Notes: generated from the sequence alone by a model not told the origin. Shown: positions 1 to 5,927, counted from the first letter of the stretch. The stretch: DNA of 9,049 nucleotides from a bacterium (GCA_024224995.1 JAAENB010000319.1:1-9049), one strand, 5' to 3'. Numbers and translations: made by a program.

Positions 1-1
1 G

Positions 2-271
2 TGGTATCACTGCCACGTTGTTTTTGACTCGTCGGTGTACGAGAATTCCTTAGACTTACGCAAGGTCCATAAGTTGTCAGTTTCCGCAATCATCGCTTTC
101 GCTATAAATAACTACCTGGACGATCTGTTGCTCTCCAAAGATCCAAAAGGAGATGTCGATAAGTATCAACACAACTATATTTTCAGTGAGGGTAAATATG
201 ACGGAATTAAGACCTTTGTCATGTTTTGGGGTGTCCCCACTCAGGAGACCTTGCAAAAATTCTTATTATAG
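2..271 (+). CDS. 3' end of an unrecognised protein (partial, runs off left edge)
   Basis: The reading frame is open from the left edge to a TAG at 269-271, giving 89 visible residues that begin WYHCHVVFDSS. A GTG at 35 could start a 78-aa protein, but the frame stays open upstream with plausible coding sequence and no ribosome site precedes the GTG, so I read this as the C-terminus of a longer gene. The middle (RKVHKLSVSAIIAFAINNYLDDLL) looks like basic residues followed by an amphipathic helix, as in the helix pair of ribbon-helix-helix DNA-binding proteins. The end (TFVMFWGVP...LQKFLL) is aromatic and hydrophobic. I vaguely recall small spirochaetal hypothetical proteins of this pattern but cannot name a family. 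Function unknown. That it is a real gene is likely from the codon and residue mix; the DNA-binding idea is weak. Confidence 0.6.
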   Translation, partial: WYHCHVVFDSSVYENSLDLRKVHKLSVSAIIAFAINNYLDDLLLSKDPKGDVDKYQHNYIFSEGKYDGIKTFVMFWGVPTQETLQKFLL

Positions 272-329
272 ACAAAATTAACTTCTGATACTATAAATAA
301 AACCCTAATCTAACCCCAATCTGCCTCCG

Positions 330-347
330 GCAACATCAGGAGAAGGG
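330..347. repeat. Half copy of the CTTCTCCTG/CAGGAGAAG hairpin repeat
   Basis: The segment GCAACATCAGGAGAAGGGT matches, with one change, the right half of the repeats at 5511-5550 and 5771-5808. The left arm (CCCTTCTCCTG) is absent here and replaced by unrelated sequence (CTGCCTCCG), so no hairpin can form. It looks like a decayed or truncated copy of a dispersed intergenic element. Confidence 0.45.
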
Positions 348-585
348 TAAGGTATGCCCGGACTGATATGGACTCCTTAAAAAAATGCCCTGATATAAAC
401 AAAACAAGTCAAAATCATGGCCAAAACCGCTAAATTCAGGCAAAAGACCTGTGGCAAACCTGTATATCAAACTGTATTTCCCATTGAGCTCTTGAAAAAA
501 CACAATTTCATTTGATTTTTTAGATTCCTTGACGATAGTTATCAACATATTTTGTTTACGGCTCGTCCTTAACTTAATGGCATTG

Positions 586-618
586 GAGGCATGCCTCTCC
601 CCTACACTTCCCCTACAC
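586..618. repeat. Palindrome GAGGCATGCCTC plus duplicated CCCCTACAC
   Basis: Positions 586-597 are a perfect 12-bp palindrome. It is followed at once by CCCCTACAC at 599-607, repeated at 610-618 with TT between. The combination resembles one arm of the common dispersed repeat in which GGGG-rich sequence, a GCATGC centre and CCCC-rich sequence form a long palindrome ending in TGTAGGGG/CCCCTACA. Only the right arm is complete here. It lies directly after the stop of the 85-aa gene, which suggests insertion or remodelling at that gene's 3' end. Confidence 0.4.
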
Positions 619-621
619 ATG

Positions 622-879
622 TCAATTGCGGATTCCTATCCATTTCCGCTCCGGGATGTCTGGATTATCCCTGCTTGTATGAATGAAATAGTATTCTTTT
701 AAAGAATTACTTTTATGCAGCCGACGATACTCTGTCATTGCTTTTTCGCCATCAGTACATTTCTCAATAATGGATATCTCTTCAATATGCCGTATACTAT
801 CAGAGGTAGTGTGAGCCTCAAGAGCCTCTACAACAAGCCATTGATCCGGATATGTTTCTTTAACTTCTTTCCATTTCAT
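622..879 (-). CDS. Small conserved protein (85 aa), function unknown
   Basis: This 85-aa soluble protein begins MKWKEVKETYPDQWLVVEALEAH and ends RKWIGIRN. That pattern (a short MKW-x-E-x-K start, a Trp-Val-Glu-Ala segment, a central YRRLHK, a Y-F-x-H-T-S-R strand and a terminal W-x-G-I-R) matches a family of hypothetical proteins I remember from spirochaetes, clostridia and deltaproteobacteria. In many of those genomes it lies directly before a retropepsin-like (clan AA) aspartic protease gene, which is recollection and not testable here. In this window no such protease follows; the downstream sequence is repeats. The ATG is preceded by GGGGGAG 11-12 nt upstream, which overlaps the end of the membrane-protein gene. 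The gap between the two genes is 6 nt, so translation is probably coupled. There is no signal peptide or membrane segment. Biochemical role unknown. Confidence 0.8.
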   Translation of the reverse strand: MKWKEVKETYPDQWLVVEALEAHTTSDSIRHIEEISIIEKCTDGEKAMTEYRRLHKSNSLKEYYFIHTSRDNPDIPERKWIGIRN

Positions 880-885
880 TATTTT

Positions 886-1968
886 TCACTCCCCCGATAT
901 CCACGAACCCACAGCTCCGCATTCCAGCCCAAAAGGAAGATAACCCGCGAAGCCGAGAATGGGCATTTCGAAGATGAGGAAGCGGTGGACAAAGGGGACG
1001 GTGTAGACCCATTTGGCAACGCTGTAGAAGTTCCAGAGTTCCCAGAAAAAACCGCACATGAGAGCCGCGAAGATGAGGAGTCCAAACCGCTGCCAGTTTC
1101 CCTGGGTAAGGGGCGTAATAATGGTATCTTTGCCCAGGAGCGTCTGGACCGAAAGCACAATCAATAAGGGAGAAACCCATGCAAGGGGAAAGAGGAACTG
1201 GGGCCAGATCCCGATGAGGATGAGGCTTGTTGACGCGGCCAGGAGTAAAACTATCGCCGTTGCCCGGGGAAAGGGAAGCGGCACAGTAATGCCTTTGGTG
1301 AACGCGTTCTTGAACCGGGGAAAGGTGGCCAGAAGATCGGCAGCACCCAGTACACCGGGAAGAACCGTGGAAAAGGCAATGGTGGCGGCAATGGTGTAGG
1401 CGAGCGGGGTAAGATGGTTGACCCCCAGGTAGTGCCAGTTCTGGATAAAGCGGTTAAGGAATTCAAAGAACCACCAGTAGAGAGAACTTAAGGGGAACAG
1501 TAGTAAAAAATAAACGGTTCTGTCTTTAAGCATGCAGGAGCCTGAACGCATCTGCGTAAGCGCGTTCAGCAGGATAATAAACCCGAACCAGAGCGGGCTG
1601 TACAGGTAGACCTGGAAAGGCGCGATCAATTCAATCCTGGTCCATGAGAGAATCCACGCCACAATAGACAGGAGAAGCCCGGCCCATCCCCACCAGGGAA
1701 AAGGATGCCGCTTTGGGGAAACATAGCCGGGATCTTTACGGTAGCGAATAAACATAACAATAAAAGGAATTATTGGAATAATGATGATAACCGTAAAAAT
1801 AAAAAAAGCGGTCCATGAAAACCCGGGCTGCTGAATAAAATCGGTCAATGGCGGAAATTGCAGAAAAGGGGCCAGAGGCTTTTCCTGTAAAAGAATACCC
1901 AGAAGAGGGAGGCTCAAAAGAAGTAAGACTGATATAAAAATTCCCATGATGTTTCTTTTTTTGTTCAT
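886..1968 (-). CDS. Polytopic inner-membrane protein (360 aa), function unknown
   Basis: The protein is strongly hydrophobic, with about eight to ten membrane segments (near residues 8-27, 53-74, 94-109, 123-138, 151-168, 190-210, 236-254, 262-277, 296-312 and 336-347). Several aromatic, charged blocks look conserved: WWFFEFLNRFIQNWHYLGV (165-183), GFFWELWNFYSVAKW (306-320) and FEMPILGFAGYLPFGLEC (333-350). I recognise these from uncharacterised membrane proteins of deltaproteobacteria and related groups, but know no assigned function. The buried acidic residues Glu169, Glu310, Glu334 and Glu349 amid aromatics could form a transport or binding site (inference). I chose the ATG at 1968 because AAGGAAG lies 7 nt upstream; an upstream in-frame start at 2007 would add 13 residues with no ribosome site. 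The family usually continues a little after the PFGLEC block. Here it ends GAVGSWISGE, so the extreme C-terminus may be altered. It is first in an operon with the 85-aa gene. Confidence 0.8.
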   Translation of the reverse strand: MNKKRNIMGIFISVLLLLSLPLLGILLQEKPLAPFLQFPPLTDFIQQPGFSWTAFFIFTVIIIIPIIPFIVMFIRYRKDPGYVSPKRHPFPWWGWAGLLLSIVAWILSWTRIELIAPFQVYLYSPLWFGFIILLNALTQMRSGSCMLKDRTVYFLLLFPLSSLYWWFFEFLNRFIQNWHYLGVNHLTPLAYTIAATIAFSTVLPGVLGAADLLATFPRFKNAFTKGITVPLPFPRATAIVLLLAASTSLILIGIWPQFLFPLAWVSPLLIVLSVQTLLGKDTIITPLTQGNWQRFGLLIFAALMCGFFWELWNFYSVAKWVYTVPFVHRFLIFEMPILGFAGYLPFGLECGAVGSWISGE

Positions 1969-2004
1969 TGTTTCTTCCTTTTTCCAGGTATGGATAATGA
2001 AAAG

Positions 2005-2035
2005 CATATAAAGGCTTATTTGCTTGTTGTGTCAA
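2005..2035 (-). promoter_or_regulatory. Putative promoter for the membrane-protein operon
   Basis: On the minus strand a perfect TTGACA (2035-2030) is followed after 19 nt by TATATG (2010-2005), or after 18 nt by TTATAT. Initiation would fall near 1998, about 30 nt before the ATG at 1968. No copy of the TTGCAT operator is present, so this operon is probably not part of the uronide regulon. The spacing is slightly long for sigma70, so confidence is moderate. Confidence 0.45.
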
Positions 2036-2051
2036 GGATTATTCATGTGGC

Positions 2052-2075
2052 TCCCCGGAGAGAGAACTCCGGGGA
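2052..2075. terminator. Hairpin after the lipoprotein gene, possible terminator
   Basis: TCCCCGGAG (2052-2060) and CTCCGGGGA (2067-2075) pair perfectly over 9 bp around the loop AGAGAA. It lies 21 nt beyond the stop of the lipoprotein gene and upstream of the membrane-protein promoter, a sensible place to end transcription. Neither strand shows a T-run after the stem, so an intrinsic terminator is not proven; it may only stabilise the mRNA 3' end. Confidence 0.45.
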
Positions 2076-2096
2076 AAACGCGCGGTCTCTATCCGG

Positions 2097-4283
2097 TTAT
2101 TCTGTTTCAAGAAAACTGTTTGCGTTCCTTGCGCGGTTCTCGTAATCAATCTGTAGTGACTTGCCGTTACAATCGAAGTTGATAACATTGCCCGGAAAAC
2201 CGGAGGAGCTGTAGTTGTTGTTATACCGGTCATAGTCTTTGAGATCAAGAGTTTTAAACCCCTGCCACACCGGGCCAACCAGGCTCATGAAAAGACGGCC
2301 CTGGGACGGAGACTGGTACGTGACCGAAAGACCCAGGCTGGTGATCTTTGCTGAACCTATGGAACTGATAAAATTCTCAAAAGAGCCGTAATCGGCTTTT
2401 CTGCCCATTTCACAGATCCAGATATTCTGCTTACCGTCGGCAACGACCTCAATGTCGGTGAATTTATCTTTGTATTCGTCAAGGGTTTGCCACGCGTACC
2501 CATTTTGCGACCAGAGCGCCAGGTAGCCATTGTTCTTTTTTACGAATATCCAGCCGTTCTGTTCAATGGTATGAGAGCAGTTGGAGCAGGTCTCACCGTG
2601 GGAACAGTCATTACCGCCGGAGTCAACTTTATCGAATTTCTTTTTTGGAAGCCAGGCGTGGGTGTAGAAATTCTTGTTCGTAAGATAGAGCCCCGGCATG
2701 GACGAGATATTGTACATGATAATGGCAACGTTCTTAACCTGGGCAACCCGGGGCAGGTTTCCGGACCCGGTCCAGTAATTGGGAGAGCCGCCGTCATCAA
2801 GCAGGTCATTTGCGGGATGGGTGGTAAAACAGAGCGCTTCATCGCCAAGAGTGGCCTGCCAGATGTGCTGCTGGTCACCGCCGTAGCCTTCCCGGTAGTC
2901 CTGGGCCGAACTGAGCATATAATCGGGGGTGCGGTATGTGTAGATGTTTACTTCGGGACGCATATTCCTCGTTATGTCTTTATCGCACACCAGGGCCAGG
3001 GCAGGGAGACCATTAATGGCCCGGGCCGTATTGATGATATCTTTATTTTCTTTAAAGGCTTTCAGCTGGTTGTTTTCCCACCAGTTGTAAGAGTCCAGCA
3101 TATTTGCAAAGAGATTGATTGTGAGGCGATGGGAATAGGCTTCAAGGGTGAGGAAGGTCATGCCGTCTTCCAGGCTGTCGTAGCTGAGACCCCATTTTTC
3201 CGCTTCTTCGATCTTAATGCCCATGCGCTGTTTGTTTTCAAGAATGGTATTTGAGTCCGCAGCCATTTCGTATAAAACAGCGGGAATTTGATATTTTTCA
3301 CTCGTTGCCAGGGAAACAGCACCCATGCTGCCGACACTAAAAGTGTTCATGCCGTAAACCAGCTTGTAAACGGCTTTTGTGTCTTCGTCCACGCCCCGGG
3401 TTTTGTCTTTGTAATAGGTACGGCCGTGAGTGGAGCCGAAGGTGCCCTGGAAATGATTGAGAGCCATGTCCGCCAGGGTACAGTCGAGAACCATTGTTGC
3501 CAGGGAGACGATCTCATCGTCGTCGCAAAAGTCGATGAGGTTCATGAGAGCGGCGATATCTTCCTGGTAGTAGACATTGGAGAGCCATTCGCTGTACCCC
3601 GTTTGCAGCCGCAGCTTGAGCCAGCGCATAACGCGGGGGCGGGATACTTCCATTATGGTGGTTCCGGAGCGGTTTGAGTTGGTAAAGATCTCGTCCGGGT
3701 ATAACTGGCCCGTAAGGTACGCGCCAGAGGCGAAAAGGATAAAGTGGTTTTCCGACCAATAGCACATGCTGTCGTTACGGGTATTGACCATGCCGTATTC
3801 GTCGGGCCAGTACTTGAAATCAAGAACAGCGTCTTTAACCCGGGCGAGAAAGTTTTCACTGAGCATGCCGCTTGAGCCGAACCGGTAAACAACCCGGAGC
3901 AGTCCATGAAGGCCAAAGTCGGCGCAGTCTTCTCTGGCGATAATTTTATTGATGCTGTGTTCCATGCAGTTTTCATTGGGCATATGGCCCAGGGTCATTC
4001 TGGCGGCTTCGGAATAAGGCCCGTTGCCCGGGTTCGCGGCGTTAAACTCCAGGTATGCCATGCGCCTGGTTTTATAATCCGGGGCAAAGGGAGTGTGGGA
4101 ATAGCTGTCTTCAACCCGGGTAGTTGGGTAGTTATGGGGAACCGGGCCCAGTTCCAGGGACTGGGCCGGGATGTTTGGGTTTGAAAAAGCTCCTGGTAGG
4201 GGTGAGATGCTGTCGCAGCCTGCTGCAGTTAACAGGCATAAGAGATTCAGGGTGATAAATATATGAAGAAATATTTTTTTCAT
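2097..4283 (-). CDS. Lipoprotein, polysaccharide lyase-like architecture (728 aa)
   Basis: A lipoprotein signal is clear: a KK n-region, hydrophobic residues 4-20 and AAGC ending at Cys23. Asp24 follows, which favours inner-membrane retention in enterics but is not decisive elsewhere. The mature protein seems to have a long helical part (about 100-440) containing MCYWSENHFILFASGAYLTGQLYP (173-196). A strand-rich part follows (about 445-728), opened by TYRTPDYMLSSAQDYREGYGGDQQHIWQATLG (449-480). A helical toroid followed by a beta-sandwich is typical of heparinase II/III-type and related lyases. I recall these two blocks from uncharacterised bacterial and fungal proteins but cannot give a CAZy family. 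Candidate catalytic residues are Asn179, His180, Tyr461-463 region and His473 (inference). A Cys/His cluster, C560-SH-GET-C566-SN-C569-SH, may bind metal or form disulfides. The ATG has AGGAGG 5 nt upstream. Its promoter carries the same operator as the symporter and kinase genes, supporting a role in uronide polymer use. The exact substrate is unknown. Confidence 0.75.
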   Translation of the reverse strand: MKKIFLHIFITLNLLCLLTAAGCDSISPLPGAFSNPNIPAQSLELGPVPHNYPTTRVEDSYSHTPFAPDYKTRRMAYLEFNAANPGNGPYSEAARMTLGHMPNENCMEHSINKIIAREDCADFGLHGLLRVVYRFGSSGMLSENFLARVKDAVLDFKYWPDEYGMVNTRNDSMCYWSENHFILFASGAYLTGQLYPDEIFTNSNRSGTTIMEVSRPRVMRWLKLRLQTGYSEWLSNVYYQEDIAALMNLIDFCDDDEIVSLATMVLDCTLADMALNHFQGTFGSTHGRTYYKDKTRGVDEDTKAVYKLVYGMNTFSVGSMGAVSLATSEKYQIPAVLYEMAADSNTILENKQRMGIKIEEAEKWGLSYDSLEDGMTFLTLEAYSHRLTINLFANMLDSYNWWENNQLKAFKENKDIINTARAINGLPALALVCDKDITRNMRPEVNIYTYRTPDYMLSSAQDYREGYGGDQQHIWQATLGDEALCFTTHPANDLLDDGGSPNYWTGSGNLPRVAQVKNVAIIMYNISSMPGLYLTNKNFYTHAWLPKKKFDKVDSGGNDCSHGETCSNCSHTIEQNGWIFVKKNNGYLALWSQNGYAWQTLDEYKDKFTDIEVVADGKQNIWICEMGRKADYGSFENFISSIGSAKITSLGLSVTYQSPSQGRLFMSLVGPVWQGFKTLDLKDYDRYNNNYSSSGFPGNVINFDCNGKSLQIDYENRARNANSFLETE

Positions 4284-4307
4284 GAGATCCTCCTGTAGAA
4301 TTATCGT

Positions 4308-4335
4308 ATTATAATAAAATAGAATTTGCGTGCAA
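4308..4335 (-). promoter_or_regulatory. Putative promoter of the lipoprotein gene
   Basis: On the minus strand a perfect TATAAT (4313-4308) lies 16 nt after TTGCAC (4335-4330), which is a weak -35. Initiation near 4301 leaves an untranslated leader of under 20 nt before the ATG at 4283. The -35 is embedded in the operator at 4326-4345, so a bound repressor would block polymerase directly. A poor -35 with a perfect -10 could also fit an activator. Confidence 0.6.
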
Positions 4336-4345
4336 AAAATGCAAG
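4326..4345 (-). promoter_or_regulatory. Operator site A (lipoprotein promoter)
   Basis: Read on the minus strand the site is CTTGCATTTTTTGCACGCAA, a near-palindrome with half-sites TTGC(A) and TGCAA. It matches the sites at 5882-5901, 5949-5968 and 7484-7503; 13 of 20 positions are invariant among the four. It covers the -35 of the lipoprotein promoter and ends 42 nt before the start codon. The regulator is not in the window and its family cannot be named from the site alone. Confidence 0.7.
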
Positions 4346-4399
4346 ATAATTATTAAGGAGGAGGAGTTTTTTTTATTAAGTACAGGCAAAATAAAGAGA

Positions 4400-4428
4400 T
4401 TGACCGTTTTAAATGCTATAACAATAAT
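4400..4428 (+). promoter_or_regulatory. Putative promoter of the secreted-protein gene
   Basis: TTGACC (4400-4405) is separated by 17 nt from AATAAT (4423-4428), each one base from the sigma70 consensus. Initiation would lie near 4435, about 27 nt before the ATG at 4462. No TTGCAT operator overlaps it. A purine-rich ribosome-site-like run (AAGGAGGAGGAG, 4355-4366) further upstream is followed by T8 and has no start codon after it. Confidence 0.4.
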
Positions 4429-4461
4429 CGGATAATATTAATATAAAACAGGAGGAATTTT

Positions 4462-5490
4462 ATGAAATTCTTTATTTCAGCCGCAACACGTCTTTCCGTT
4501 TCATTTTCTTCTTTGTCCGCGAAAATTTCAAAGACAAGAAAACAACGATTTTATTGTCTTATTTGCCTGGTCACCCTGGTTCTTGCGTATGGCAATCTGT
4601 CAGCAGAATGTCCCAAAGGGGTGGAGGAGCAGGGTAAAATGATGGTTTGGAGCGATGACTACTACAGCAATGCGGTGTCATATATAGAAACTCGTTTAAT
4701 GCATTTTAGGAACGCATTTCATAAGAGGATAAATGGGCAGCATGATTCTAAATACGTAACAGTTATAAAAAAATACCATAAAGATATTCTTGGGCAGCTA
4801 GACCCCTATGGAAGAGGGGAGACTTGTAATCGGGAGCTGTTTGAAGTGGTAAAAGGTGTAGGATATAACGATCTGGATTATACCAAAGCGTCAACTGCTA
4901 ACCTGATTAAAAGTTTTTATCTCAACGCTCTTATCAAGGATGTGAAACCGAATATGAATAATAAAGATCTAAAATTACATCTTAAGAAGCATAATGGTAT
5001 TAAATACTATAAGTACGTCACAAAATGTAGAAAAAATACAACACCCTATGACTCGTACATGATTTACTTCGATAAAGGAATAGCTTTTAATAATCTATAT
5101 CCTTCAGGGAATAAAAAAACTTCTACCTGCAATAAGAGTAAGAAAGAAATATTTATGATTAAAGATGGTACATATATATGCAATATAACAATGATAAATG
5201 ATTTGTATGTTAAGGAGGGGGCTCAATCGGGGCATATCACTATTGCGAGACAATTTGTATTGAGACTTGCAGGGGAGGTGACTTTCAAGAAAGGGAAGAT
5301 TGCTATGTTAAATAACCGCAGTGGTCACTACACGCCATCAATTGAAGAGTTAAAGAATGCTTTTAGAGAGCTCAGGAAAAAACATGGTGTTAATATTTTT
5401 GACCCAAATTTTCAACTTATAGGCATAGACTTTGGTGACCTTGGTCAAGTTCTGGGTAAAAGTGTTCTGGGCGGAGTAAATATGAAATAA
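4462..5490 (+). CDS. Secreted protein with IQM/effector-like C-terminal domain (342 aa)
   Basis: A strong AGGAGG lies 6 nt before the ATG. The N-terminus has a basic, unusually long n-region of about 28 residues, then a hydrophobic core (31-44) and a likely cleavage after LSA (48); E49 precedes Cys50, so it is not a lipobox. The mature part has Cys50, Cys122, Cys189, Cys223 and Cys240, which could form disulfides. The C-terminal block runs LYVKEGAQSGHITIA (248-262), LRLAGEVTFKKGKI (267-280), LNNRSGHYTPS (283-293) and ELKNAFRELRKKHG (296-309). It follows the order His..., AGE/AGR, +xGK(I), (N)xSGHYxP and a final helix. I remember this order from plant IQM (IQ-motif) proteins and from bacterial toxin or effector-like proteins, where the biochemical function is not established. 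The usual HSS is HIT here. Codons are visibly A+T-rich and Lys/Asn-rich compared with both neighbours, suggesting horizontal acquisition. It could be an extracellular effector or toxin; this is inference. Confidence 0.7.
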   Translation: MKFFISAATRLSVSFSSLSAKISKTRKQRFYCLICLVTLVLAYGNLSAECPKGVEEQGKMMVWSDDYYSNAVSYIETRLMHFRNAFHKRINGQHDSKYVTVIKKYHKDILGQLDPYGRGETCNRELFEVVKGVGYNDLDYTKASTANLIKSFYLNALIKDVKPNMNNKDLKLHLKKHNGIKYYKYVTKCRKNTTPYDSYMIYFDKGIAFNNLYPSGNKKTSTCNKSKKEIFMIKDGTYICNITMINDLYVKEGAQSGHITIARQFVLRLAGEVTFKKGKIAMLNNRSGHYTPSIEELKNAFRELRKKHGVNIFDPNFQLIGIDFGDLGQVLGKSVLGGVNMK

Positions 5491-5510
5491 AAGCTGCACT
5501 CTAATCGAAA

Positions 5511-5550
5511 GAACACTCTTCTCCTGCTTTGCAACAACAGGAGAAGGGCT
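5511..5550. repeat. Hairpin repeat copy 1, 21 nt after the secreted-protein gene
   Basis: CTCTTCTCCTG (5516-5526) pairs with CAGGAGAAGGG (5538-5548) over 11 bp with one T-G wobble and the loop CTTTGCAACAA. An alternative stem pairs CAACAG (5535-5540) with CTGTTG (5549-5554). It shares GAAAGAACAC-x-CTTCTCCTGCTTTGCA with the copy at 5771-5808. Its position suggests it also ends or protects the upstream transcript, but there is no T-run. Confidence 0.65.
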
Positions 5551-5770
5551 GTTGCGGTTCCATTCCATCGGGGACTGGGCCAGGTGCTTGTTGTGGCGGA
5601 AACACCGGCTTTTTTCTCCAAAAAATTATTTGAAAATTTGGTTCTTCCATAACCCCTCCCCCCCCCGGGACAAAAGAGATATAAGTTTTCATTGGTAAAT
5701 CCATAAAGATTAATTCCCTTGCTTTTCATTTATCCGGCTGGCGTTCAAAATGGTTAAGTGGAAAATGGAA

Positions 5771-5808
5771 AGAACACCCTTCTCCTGCTTTGCAGCAGGA
5801 GAAGGGTT
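5771..5808. repeat. Hairpin repeat copy 2, 14-bp perfect stem
   Basis: ACCCTTCTCCTGCT (5776-5789) and AGCAGGAGAAGGGT (5794-5807) pair perfectly over 14 bp around the tetraloop TTGC. It is followed by TTAAAG, so termination on the plus strand would be weak. It is the most intact of the three copies seen (330-347 and 5511-5550 are the others). Confidence 0.7.
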
Positions 5809-5881
5809 TAAAGAGGGTAACAATCTTAAAACAATCTTATAGTCGTACTATCTCTTAAAAACTATTACCTGTTTTTATATA

Positions 5882-5901
5882 TTGCACGCAAATAATGCAA
5901 G
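5882..5901 (-). promoter_or_regulatory. Operator site B (distal, symporter upstream region)
   Basis: On the minus strand the site reads CTTGCATTATTTGCGTGCAA. It shares CTTGCATT, TT, C, G and A positions with the other three sites. Beyond the 20-bp core, the match with site D continues: AATGCAAGAACTTTTT at 5894-5909 is identical to the reverse complement of 7476-7491. It lies 100 nt before the symporter ATG and 26 nt before the putative -35, a place suited to an upstream auxiliary site for looping or activation. Confidence 0.65.
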
Positions 5902-5913
5902 AACTTTTTATAA

Positions 5914-5923
5914 CGTCCGGACG
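5914..5923. promoter_or_regulatory. Perfect 10-bp palindrome CGTCCGGACG
   Basis: This G/C-rich palindrome sits alone in A+T-rich sequence between operator B and the TTGACA at 5928. It has no loop, so it is unlikely to act as an RNA hairpin; a protein-binding site is more plausible. It is seen only once in the window. Tentative. Confidence 0.3.
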
Positions 5924-5927
5924 GTTT

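Larger units (their letters stand above)
272..621. other. Gene-free interval with repeat remnants
   Basis: No convincing gene is seen in these 350 bases. A 94-codon frame on the minus strand (336-620) starts 2 nt after the stop of the 85-aa gene but has no ribosome site. Its ends fall inside repeat-like sequence, and its protein has no recognisable character. The interval holds half of a hairpin repeat (330-347), a 12-bp palindrome (586-597) and a duplicated 9-mer (599-607 and 610-618). No terminator with a T-run was found for either flanking gene. Confidence 0.55.
5491..5880. other. Gene-free interval with hairpin repeats and a C9 run
   Basis: This stretch has no supported gene. Minus-strand frames of 67-94 codons cross it, but they translate low-complexity, repeat-derived sequence. 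It contains two copies of a dispersed hairpin repeat (5511-5550 and 5771-5808) and a run of nine C (5658-5666) followed by GGG. The rest is A+T-rich spacer leading into the regulatory region of the symporter gene. Confidence 0.55.

Noticed and set aside
336..620. 94-codon minus-strand frame directly after the 85-aa gene, a candidate partner gene
   Set aside because: No ribosome site, no recognisable motif (in particular no DTG of an aspartic protease), and both ends lie in repeat-like sequence.
715..1399. Plus-strand frames opposite the membrane-protein operon
   Set aside because: They lack ribosome sites and translate to low-quality, charged or Arg/Pro-rich sequence, while the minus strand gives coherent membrane segments.
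2487..3254. 255-codon plus-strand frame antisense to the lipoprotein gene
   Set aside because: It is opposite a well-supported gene with lipobox, ribosome site and promoter. Its length is explained by the codon bias of the real strand.
4355..4375. AAGGAGGAGGAG as a ribosome site for a hidden small gene
   Set aside because: It is followed by T8 and no start codon at usable distance, so no gene can be assigned to it.
5445..5729. Minus-strand frames (67-94 codons) across the interval after the secreted-protein gene
   Set aside because: They run through the C9 tract and the hairpin repeat, and one overlaps the end of the secreted gene. The products are repeat-derived.
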